Source: an uncultured Prevotella sp. | Lineage (GTDB): Bacteria; Bacteroidota; Bacteroidia; Bacteroidales; Bacteroidaceae | Assembly: GCA_946409435.1 (NCBI GenBank) | Contig: CAMJWJ010000008.1 | Location: 1-38,316, forward strand | Direction of reading: 5' to 3' | DNA length: 38,316 nucleotides | Made by a program: the position numbers and the translations under genes | Notes under the pieces: generated by a model | The model's input: the letters and a program-made list of their open reading frames with translations, nothing else | Database searches by the model: none | What the model was told of the DNA's origin: nothing | Shown: in pieces, positions 31,915 to 38,316 of the stretch | Position numbering within the stretch: position 1 is the first letter of the stretch | How the letters are laid out: each line of letters begins with the position of its first letter

Positions 31915-34149
31915 TTAGTTGCCACCGAGAATGACGTCGTTGAAGTTGAGGCCCGTCGACCACTTGAGGTCTACCGACAGACCGACCGTCAGCGAGCTAT
32001 AGCGCAGGTCGGGCACGGTGAGCAGGGCATGCTTCAGTGAGTTCTGGCCGATGACGAAGTCGGCGGTGGTCATATAGTCTTGCATGTAGACACGCGGTGT
32101 CTTGATGCTGGTGCCGTCGGCATTGTACGGGGGCAGCGGGTGGGTCGTGGGCCACTCGATGGCAGCCAGACCGGCCTTCTCGGGATCAAGTTCGCCGATG
32201 AGGTAGAAGTGCGTGCCGTTACGGATCATGTTGTGCTCGCCGAAGAAATCCTTGCCGCTGTTGTTGAGGAACTCCAAGGCCACATAGATCTTGTCCTGGT
32301 GGTCGGCATTCTTGTAGTTATCGAAGACCAGCGTGTAGTTGGGTGTAGTGCTACCCTCGGCGGGAATCTTGTCGCTGACGATGGCACGGTCGTAGAAGTA
32401 AGCCTTATACTTGGCACCCTCCTTGGCCACGAAGTCCCAGCCGACGCGCTTTGGCATACCACCGATGATAATACCGGTGAGCTTGAAGCTGTTGTCGTCG
32501 ACGGTGATGGTCTGATCTGGCTCGTCAGTATCACCGATAGTGGGGTGCTTGCTCTTCTGGATGGCGTGGTTGTTGTCCTTCAGGTCCGTCGTGCTATAGT
32601 GAACGGTGGTCTTCATGAGGGCAGTACCGTAGTTGATGTCGTTCTTCATGGCTACGCTGTGGGTAGCTGAAGTGACATGACTGGTAGCCCAGCCAGCCCA
32701 GTTGCTCTCGTTGTCCCAGTTGGCGACGCCATTGGGATAGTCGTTGATTCTCTTCTCCTCATTTGAAACACGAATGGGGCTGTTGCCGAAGTAGAGCAGC
32801 TCGGCAGGATAGCAATAGTCCTCGACAGTGATGGGGTCCTCGGAGATGACGGTCACGTCGTCGCCCATGAGGCTGGTGTTGTAGTCCTGTACATACATGA
32901 ACTGCTGCTTGGATTTGACAAAGCGCAGGTGCGTGGCTCCGAAGGGGATATTGAACTCCCAGGGGAAGCCCTCAATGTCGCCGCCAGGAATGCCGGCGAT
33001 GTCGGCAAAGGCTGTATGCTCAGAGGCGACGGGCCACTCGGCACCATTCAGATTGTCGGCAATGGTGGCCACGGGCAAGTACTCGACGCCCTCGATGCCG
33101 TGGCCGTCGGTAGCCAGATAAGTGCAGCTGAAGAACTTCTCAAGGGTGTTGCTGACACGTGCTGCCAGCATCTTGGCAACGGCCTCCGGCGCATTGAGGG
33201 GCGTGGCGCAACGCACCTCGTTGATGTTGGCCCACAGGTCGTGGATGATGAGTCTGACGGCAGTGGCCGAACCGGAGCGCAACTCGCCGACACCCTCGCT
33301 GATGTTGGTCATCTCGGTGTAGATGTCGGCTAACTTCTTCTCTAAAGGATACAACACATGGGTGGGATCCACCGGACTCTTGCCGTCGACGTTGGCATAG
33401 TCGGCCCAGCTCACCTCAGGATAGTTTGCGGCAGCCACGCTGAAACCGTAGGGGGCTATGGCATCATTGTTGTCGGGACGGTCGGCAGCATTGATGTCCT
33501 TGTGGTTGGCACCGGCCAGGTTGGTGTTCATCACGACGGTGAGCACACCGGCCAGCAGGTTCTCAATCTTGTGGTAGGGAGTCTGCATGGCAGAGGTCAG
33601 TCGCTGTCCGGCCGTGAATGTCACCTGGTTCAGGTTGAGGTTACCCTCCGTGGGGAGGTTATACTCGTCGAGATGTCCGAACTCCTCAGAGGCGGAGTAT
33701 TTGTAGCCATAAGCGTTGCCCTGGATAGCCTTGCCGTAGAAGAGCAGGGTGTTGGTGTTGAGGGGCAGCGAGGTCTCGATGACGCGACGTGAGTTGTCCT
33801 GGTCGATGGCACCTGTGGACAGAATGGTCGACAGGTCGAATGCCTTGTCCATCAGTGCGGCGGCTGCGAGGTGCTTGCCGTCGCTGCCCGACTTATAGGA
33901 GTAGATGACGGTGTTGTCGATGCCACGGAAGACCTCTGCATTCGAAGCCTGTGTGGCAGCGGGTGTCATGCGGGTATAGTTACCCGTCGAGACGTTGAAC
34001 ACGAAGTTGGTCTTCACCTCGTTCGTCAAGGGGTTGTAGTTGGGATTGTCGGCCAACACATCGTCGTTGCTCGACGAGCAGGCGGTGAATCCCACTGCTC
34101 CTGTTATCGCTATCGCGAACATCAGGGCGAAATGCTGAATCTTTTTCAT
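31915..34149 (-). CDS. Mfa1-like major or accessory fimbrillin lipoprotein (744 aa)
   Basis: A lipoprotein signal peptide ends GAVGFTAC (C24). After a linker, GNYTRMTPAATQ provides the arginine site for proteolytic maturation, followed by the FRGIDNTVIYSY strand. Shared fimbrillin landmarks are YPAELLYFGNSPIRVS, GIIIGGMPKRVGWDF, VALEFLNNSGKDFFG and HFYLIGELDPEKAG. The C-terminal strand is LTVGLSVDLKWSTGLNFNDV, of the kind swapped between subunits in Bacteroidales type V fimbriae. At 744 residues it is longer than FimA (about 380) and Mfa1 (about 560) of Porphyromonas. It lies between a second fimbrillin (45 bases upstream) and the anchor (23 bases downstream). Which of the two is the main shaft protein cannot be decided from sequence. 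Confidence 0.85.
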   Translation of the reverse strand: MKKIQHFALMFAIAITGAVGFTACSSSNDDVLADNPNYNPLTNEVKTNFVFNVSTGNYTRMTPAATQASNAEVFRGIDNTVIYSYKSGSDGKHLAAAALMDKAFDLSTILSTGAIDQDNSRRVIETSLPLNTNTLLFYGKAIQGNAYGYKYSASEEFGHLDEYNLPTEGNLNLNQVTFTAGQRLTSAMQTPYHKIENLLAGVLTVVMNTNLAGANHKDINAADRPDNNDAIAPYGFSVAAANYPEVSWADYANVDGKSPVDPTHVLYPLEKKLADIYTEMTNISEGVGELRSGSATAVRLIIHDLWANINEVRCATPLNAPEAVAKMLAARVSNTLEKFFSCTYLATDGHGIEGVEYLPVATIADNLNGAEWPVASEHTAFADIAGIPGGDIEGFPWEFNIPFGATHLRFVKSKQQFMYVQDYNTSLMGDDVTVISEDPITVEDYCYPAELLYFGNSPIRVSNEEKRINDYPNGVANWDNESNWAGWATSHVTSATHSVAMKNDINYGTALMKTTVHYSTTDLKDNNHAIQKSKHPTIGDTDEPDQTITVDDNSFKLTGIIIGGMPKRVGWDFVAKEGAKYKAYFYDRAIVSDKIPAEGSTTPNYTLVFDNYKNADHQDKIYVALEFLNNSGKDFFGEHNMIRNGTHFYLIGELDPEKAGLAAIEWPTTHPLPPYNADGTSIKTPRVYMQDYMTTADFVIGQNSLKHALLTVPDLRYSSLTVGLSVDLKWSTGLNFNDVILGGN

Positions 34150-34194
34150 ATCTGTATATTGTTTTCGTTTCGTAAATAGGTTACGGTGAAGGAA

Positions 34195-36090
34195 TTATTG
34201 GAAGGTAATGTCGTATATATTACCTGCCTCCCATTGGAGATTAACCGAGAGTCCTAACTCTATCAAAGGATTACGAAGGTCAGGAATAGTGCATTCTGCT
34301 TTGCTAAGATTGTTGATTTTGAATTTTGCTATCGTTTTATAGTCTTGTCTGAAGATTTTATTGCCTGCAATCGCTTTCTGATAAGCGTCAGCCTCACTCA
34401 TTTTCAACTGTCCAACCAAATAGAATTTACAACCTTTCGGAACAATTCCTCCCTGTCCCCAAAAGTCAGGACCATTATTGATGAATTCGAGTGCAACATT
34501 GACAACAGCATCTGCATCTTCAGGTGTTTCAAGAAGGAGAGTATGATTCTTTACCGTGGTACCATCTGTACTGATTGCAATGCCATCAGCCTGTTCTTGA
34601 GATGAAACGATATTATCGAAAACAGTATATTCAGTACCAGATATGGGTTGGAAATTCCAACCGACATTCTTCTGACCGGCTACAAGAATACCAGTCAACT
34701 TCAAGTCACTAAGATTGACATCGTGAGCATTTGTTCCTGTTCCTCCGTCAGGAATTGTAGCAGCAGCTCCAGAAACAGTAATATCAAGACGGGCTACACC
34801 ATACTGAACGGGAGCGGTCAAAAATACAGAACGAGTATTTTTTGTAATAATGGTTCCATCCGTATAGCCTCCCTTTATAGTTGCTAAAGTAGCTGCATCC
34901 GTATAAAGGCTGGCCTTGGACGAATTTGAAGTCAAGATTGGACTCCTTACAAAATAATAGAGATTGGCAGGATATGCATAACTTCCAATATTTGCCACAT
35001 TCATTGTGGTAGAATTAAATGCTGTCTCGGCGAAATTGAAACCTGCTGCCTGGGTATAGGTTCCTAAGACAGCAGCACCGTCAGGAAGGTTGTCTGAGGC
35101 AGAAGGATAGCCCGCAATTTTATCTGTAAATGTTACTTTTTTAATTCCTGCCTCGTCACCTGTACCATCTGATAACGTCACATACGTACTATTATTAATA
35201 GCATCACACACTGCAATTGCAATAGGGTGAGCATTATCTTTCAACGCATTATAGAGATCTTCTATTGCTGCTTGAAGGTGATTAGAGGAACCTGCTTTCA
35301 TTCCAATAAAACTGGTATAAAGAGAACTCAACGTCTGATTTGTCGTTTCAGACCACTTAGTCACAGTCACAGTCGTAGGAGGTGTTCCTTCTGTAACTGT
35401 CTCAGTGGTTGCAGCTGTAGCAATACTATTAAGATACGTTACAATATTATTACGTAAAGTGTTACTATTACTTACACTCTCTACGATAGGCCAGGGAGCA
35501 AACTTAAATCCAGAAACGTCTGATGCATTTTCCATGCCGGAAACATCCAACATTCCATACTTGAAACGTTCGGCAGGAGTATAGCTCAATACATTTTCTC
35601 CTTCACTTTTACCAATAGCTTTTCCATAGAACAGGAAAGTTTGCAGACCTTCTGCCAACGAGACATCTCCATACAATACAGTGTTACTGGTCTGCAATAA
35701 TTTTCCATTGGGAATGTAGTGATTGACTGTTTGAGCAACAGGCTTCAAAAGTTGATTAAGAACAATTGGTGTACCAATTGTACTCGTACTTGTAAAAGCA
35801 TCATTAGCTGGAACATCCAAATCTGTTTTCACTGCAGAAGGAAACAATTTGATATCATTGATTCCTCGGAAGTCGGCATAGTTTTCAGAGTTTTGGACAA
35901 TTCCTGCACTCTGTCGTGTCTTTCCCTTTGTATCCATAGGGATAGAGATGGTGAACTGTGCCTTGATAGGCTCGCCCAGCTGCTCGTCGCTCACTGGACT
36001 TACGATTTCCTCACTCTCGCTGTTGCACGCCGTAAAGGCTGTGACTGCGAACACTGCTGCTAATAATAGCAAAAGTCTTGTTTTTTTCAT
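34195..36090 (-). CDS. Mfa1-like fimbrillin lipoprotein (631 aa), AT-rich gene
   Basis: Starting at ATG 36090 (an in-frame GTG at 36099 adds three residues), the signal peptide ends FAVTAFTAC (C22). KGKTRQSAGIVQ holds the arginine maturation site and is followed by FRGINDIKLFPS. YPANLYYFVRSPILTS, GILVAGQKNVGWNF, VALEFINNGPDFWGQ and KFYLVGQLKM match its neighbours, and the last strand is LGLSVNLQWEAGNIYDITFQ. It is the first fimbrillin after the OmpA-like gene, 89 bases downstream of it, so it is the best candidate for the shaft subunit. Its base composition differs: sampled 60-base lines at 35221 and 35341 are 38% and 47% GC, against 68% and 55% at 33181 and 32581 in the next gene. That suggests replacement by a transferred allele. 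Confidence 0.86.
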   Translation of the reverse strand: MKKTRLLLLLAAVFAVTAFTACNSESEEIVSPVSDEQLGEPIKAQFTISIPMDTKGKTRQSAGIVQNSENYADFRGINDIKLFPSAVKTDLDVPANDAFTSTSTIGTPIVLNQLLKPVAQTVNHYIPNGKLLQTSNTVLYGDVSLAEGLQTFLFYGKAIGKSEGENVLSYTPAERFKYGMLDVSGMENASDVSGFKFAPWPIVESVSNSNTLRNNIVTYLNSIATAATTETVTEGTPPTTVTVTKWSETTNQTLSSLYTSFIGMKAGSSNHLQAAIEDLYNALKDNAHPIAIAVCDAINNSTYVTLSDGTGDEAGIKKVTFTDKIAGYPSASDNLPDGAAVLGTYTQAAGFNFAETAFNSTTMNVANIGSYAYPANLYYFVRSPILTSNSSKASLYTDAATLATIKGGYTDGTIITKNTRSVFLTAPVQYGVARLDITVSGAAATIPDGGTGTNAHDVNLSDLKLTGILVAGQKNVGWNFQPISGTEYTVFDNIVSSQEQADGIAISTDGTTVKNHTLLLETPEDADAVVNVALEFINNGPDFWGQGGIVPKGCKFYLVGQLKMSEADAYQKAIAGNKIFRQDYKTIAKFKINNLSKAECTIPDLRNPLIELGLSVNLQWEAGNIYDITFQ

Positions 36091-36179
36091 ATTCTTCACT
36101 TTTTGTTGGTTATTATTATTTAATTAATTAGCTATATATAGTGTATGATTATTTTTCTATTTTTATACGTCTGTTTTCG

Positions 36180-37751
36180 TTATTTCATTGTCTCTTCCAA
36201 CTGTCGCAGGTTCTCGCGGGCGTCGGCATTGCCGGCATCGGCGGCACGGCGGAAGTAGCGGAGGGCCTCCTCCTTCTGGCCTGTCTGCCAGAGGGCCACG
36301 GCGAGGGAGTTCTGGGCACGCTCATCGCTGCTGACGGTCTGCAACATCTTGAGGGCCTCGGCGTACTTACCCTTTGCCAACAGCTCGCTGGCTTCGTTGA
36401 TGGTGGCCGCAGCCTTGTCGGGCACGTAGTCGTAGAAGATGCGGATGTAGCCGGAGTTACGCTGGTCGCTCAGCACATACTGCTTGATGTACTGCCAGGG
36501 ACGCCCGCCATCGAGCTGGCGAAGGCGTCGCTCGCACAGGTTCTTGTCGGACTCGTGGTCGATAATCTCCATCGCGGCCTCTAAGCCCTTGCGCTGTTGG
36601 GCTGTGAGGGTCTCGGTGTACTTCAGCTCACCACTGAGCACATCGCTCAGCTGGTCGCGGAACTCAGCCCATGCCTCGCCACCGCCCACGGTATCGAACA
36701 GCGAGTCAGGTACGCTGAGCTGCTGCTGGACGTAGTGCTGCAGAGCCATGGCACGGTTCTGGCCCAGTTTCTCGTTGCCAGCAATGCTACCCTCGATAGA
36801 GGCGAGACCGACAATCTGTATCTTGCAGACCGACGAGGTGGTGTCGGCCATGATCTGGCGGGTGATGTCTACGATGCGGTCGAGCACCTCGGCATTGTCG
36901 CGGAAGTCGGTACGCAGCACGCTCTTGCTAAGCGGGAAGTGGACGTAGAGGGCGCCCTTCTCCTTGCGCAGGATGCGGGTGCGGTCGTATGGCTTGTATT
37001 CGGAGACGTGGGCCAGCACTGGGTTGTCGCGCTGCAGCTGTCCGGCACGACCCGTGAAGTCAGGCACTGGTGTGACGACGGGCTTGAAGACGCGGCGCAC
37101 GACAGACGTCTGGGGCTGCGGCTCAACGACGACAGGCTCGGCGATGACTTCCGGCTCGACGACGGACTTCGGACGGCCAGGCAGGTTATAGACGATGTTC
37201 AGCGCGGCCTGTGGCATGGCGAAGAGTTTCTTCTCGGTACCTATCTTGCTACCGCAGTGGCCGCACTCGTAGCGGGTGTAGCGGGTATAGCCGATGGCGG
37301 CACCGATGACGGCCTCAATGTTCCAGTGGCGGCCTAAGGGCCAGGAGTAGCCGTAGAACACGCCTAAGGCTCCGAGGTCTCCCTCGCGTCGCTCGTGGCG
37401 GATGCTCTTGTACAGTCCGAAGGGGAAGTGCAGCTCGGCAGCGTTGTAGTGGCTGTAGATGAGGTTGACACCAAAGAAGTGGTGGACGTTGACACTGTCG
37501 GTCCAGTAGCGGAGGTCTGGAGACAGCAGCAGGTGACGCCACTTGCGCGACTTCTCGTCATTGGTAGGCCAGGGGCGGTAACCAGCCGTAAGACCTGTAG
37601 ACCAGTGGGGAGCGAGGCGCAGGCCAACCCTGAGGTTGGGCGTCAGGGCAGCGTCATACAACAGGTTGTTGCTGATGGTCACTACCTGTCCCTGCATGTT
37701 GACAGCAACAAGCAGCCAAAGCGCAATTCCTATAATCTTCTTACAGTTCAT
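36180..37751 (-). CDS. DUF3575 / OmpA-domain / TPR outer-membrane protein (523 aa)
   Basis: From ATG 37751 a signal peptide (IIGIALWLLVAVNMQGQ) is followed by a DUF3575-type beta-barrel or beta-rich domain at about residues 23-195 (ISNNLLYDAALTPNLRVGL, YRPW). A proline- and valine-rich linker (EPEVIAEPVVVEPQPQ) comes next. An OmpA-like domain follows near residues 270-370, with GLASIEGSIAGNEKLGQNRA as its peptidoglycan-binding-type core. The C-terminus carries TPR/Sel1-like helices (KGKYAEALKMLQ, GQKEEALRYFRRAADAGNAD). DUF3575-OmpA proteins commonly accompany FimB/Mfa2-type loci in Bacteroidales. It probably ties the fimbrial machinery to the envelope. It is the first gene after the promoter at 37819-37849. 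An upstream in-frame ATG at 37799 gives an odd arginine-rich leader and is less likely. Confidence 0.85.
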   Translation of the reverse strand: MNCKKIIGIALWLLVAVNMQGQVVTISNNLLYDAALTPNLRVGLRLAPHWSTGLTAGYRPWPTNDEKSRKWRHLLLSPDLRYWTDSVNVHHFFGVNLIYSHYNAAELHFPFGLYKSIRHERREGDLGALGVFYGYSWPLGRHWNIEAVIGAAIGYTRYTRYECGHCGSKIGTEKKLFAMPQAALNIVYNLPGRPKSVVEPEVIAEPVVVEPQPQTSVVRRVFKPVVTPVPDFTGRAGQLQRDNPVLAHVSEYKPYDRTRILRKEKGALYVHFPLSKSVLRTDFRDNAEVLDRIVDITRQIMADTTSSVCKIQIVGLASIEGSIAGNEKLGQNRAMALQHYVQQQLSVPDSLFDTVGGGEAWAEFRDQLSDVLSGELKYTETLTAQQRKGLEAAMEIIDHESDKNLCERRLRQLDGGRPWQYIKQYVLSDQRNSGYIRIFYDYVPDKAAATINEASELLAKGKYAEALKMLQTVSSDERAQNSLAVALWQTGQKEEALRYFRRAADAGNADARENLRQLEETMK

Positions 37752-37781
37752 TTTTAATTCTAATGATACATGATACATGCG

Positions 37782-37793
37782 CGCACGCGTGCG
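37782..37793. promoter_or_regulatory. 12-base palindrome in the operon leader
   Basis: CGCACGCGTGCG is perfectly self-complementary and lies in the predicted 60-base leader, between the promoter and the ATG at 37751. Beside it, TGATACATGATACATG contains a 7-base tandem unit. It could be a binding site or an RNA stem; nothing else supports a specific regulator. Confidence 0.45.
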
Positions 37794-37818
37794 ATGCATT
37801 TTGTATTAATTTAGTCTG

Positions 37819-37849
37819 CAAATATAGACATTATTTTCAACAAAACAAA
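37819..37849 (-). promoter_or_regulatory. Promoter of the fimbrial/giant protein operon
   Basis: On the minus strand TTTG (37846-37849) and TATATTTG (37819-37826) are separated by 19 bases, the classic Bacteroidetes -33/-7 arrangement. The expected start of RNA is near 37811, giving a leader of about 60 bases before ATG 37751. No other such match was found upstream of the remaining genes of the run, which supports a single long operon. Confidence 0.7.
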
Positions 37850-37989
37850 AAAAATTAAGGAAAAATTTAAAAAAACGTGAAGATTTTGTAAATTTCAATA
37901 GCAAAATGCACATTTGTAAAAGGAAATTGTACAAAAACAAAGCGAAATCATGATGTACAATGGGTTAGACAAAGACGACAATGATGATG

Positions 37990-38316
37990 TCACGCAGAAA
38001 TACGCAGATATACGCAGAAATATCAGGTTCAGGGCGAGCAGATGGAATTATTTGTCACGCAGAAATCGCAGATATACGCAGAAAAGGATAAGGTCACGCA
38101 GAAATCGCAGATATACGCAGAAAGTCTTTTATGAAAAGATATTTATTTATATTTCTCTTTCATTTCTGCGTATTTCTGCGTATTTCTGCGTGACATAAAC
38201 ATAATCTGCGTGAGAGAAAAACCCTTCACCAAACGAGTAATATGCGATGATACAGCAAGATACGGTGAAGGGTTCGATGTGTGATGTGTGATTTAGGTCA
38301 CGCAGAAATACGCAGA
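37990..38316. repeat. Dispersed 30-base CACGCAGAAAT repeats in both orientations
   Basis: Copies of TCACGCAGAAATACGCAGA plus TATACGCAGAAA lie at 37990-38020, 38055-38084 and 38094-38123. An inverted copy lies at 38163-38193 (one mismatch to the first over 31 bases), and a truncated copy at 38298-38316 runs off the window. This is the only content I see in the 565 bases upstream of the operon apart from the promoter and leader. An 82-codon plus-strand frame here (37950-38198) translates the repeat (RRNRRYTQK) and is not taken as a gene. Confidence 0.88.
38221..38273. repeat. 10-base inverted repeat ACCCTTCACC / GGTGAAGGGT
   Basis: ACCCTTCACC at 38221-38230 pairs perfectly with GGTGAAGGGT at 38264-38273 across 33 bases. 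It stands among the CACGCAGAAAT repeats. The loop is large for a terminator; it may be another mobile-repeat unit. Confidence 0.6.

Noticed and set aside
37800..37990. Invertible promoter for the fimbrial operon
   Set aside because: I searched for inverted arms around the promoter at 37819-37849 and found none longer than a few bases.
37990..38123. CRISPR array
   Set aside because: Units are only three direct copies with unequal, very short spacers and an inverted copy; no cas genes are present.
37950..38198. 82-codon plus-strand frame
   Set aside because: It consists mainly of translated CACGCAGAAAT repeats (RRNRRYTQK) and has no visible start signals.

Overview
The window looks like chromosomal DNA of a Prevotella-type bacterium (Bacteroidales). 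Four kinds of evidence support this: TAnnTTTG (-7) boxes upstream of several genes, Mfa/FimA-type lipoprotein fimbrial subunits, C-terminal sorting domains of the type IX secretion kind, and DUF3575/OmpA and Mfa2/FimB family partners. No rRNA, tRNA, CRISPR array, intact insertion sequence or phage gene was seen. Intergenic DNA is rich in short palindromic and tandem repeats.

Left part (1-4940). A repeat cluster (1-325) is followed by three minus-strand genes: a membrane-anchored triple helix-hairpin-helix protein, and two tandem paralogous sodium-dependent (SNF family) amine/amino-acid transporters, separated by inverted-repeat elements. A plus-strand VanZ-like membrane protein is transcribed divergently from the second transporter and ends in a convergent overlap with the next gene.

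Main part (4926-37751). A single minus-strand run of about 33 kb looks like one surface-structure operon, read from right to left. It starts at a good Bacteroidetes promoter (TTTG, 19 bases, TATATTTG; 37819-37849). It encodes: a DUF3575/OmpA/TPR outer-membrane protein; two large lipoprotein fimbrillins (631 and 744 aa); an Mfa2/FimB-like anchor; two more fimbrillin-like lipoproteins (655 and 394 aa); a 4002-aa YGGG-repeat beta-helix-like protein with a T9SS sorting domain; the wreck of a REP-associated transposase inside its REP palindromes; a 1041-aa T9SS protein with MBG and chitobiase-C-like modules; a 2225-aa YGGG-repeat protein without a sorting domain; and a small thioredoxin-fold protein. 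Gaps are mostly 3-80 bases and several junctions overlap.

Interpretation. The upstream half resembles known Mfa/Fim fimbrial loci (anchor, shaft, accessory and tip subunits, OmpA partner). The unusual part is the fusion of that locus with about 22 kb encoding giant T9SS-type proteins. The 2225-aa protein has an N-terminal cap but stops in mid-repeat. The 4002-aa protein enters the repeat directly after its signal peptide and carries the C-terminal cap and sorting domain. They look like two complementary halves. Repeats have invaded the 5' ends of at least three genes of the run and in one case encode the hydrophobic core of a lipoprotein signal peptide. GC content shifts sharply inside the locus, notably low in one fimbrillin and in the N-terminal halves of two giant genes, which suggests cassette exchange.

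Right end (37752-38316). The operon leader with a 12-base palindrome is followed by an intergenic region holding five copies of a 30-base CACGCAGAAAT repeat in both orientations; no gene is seen there.
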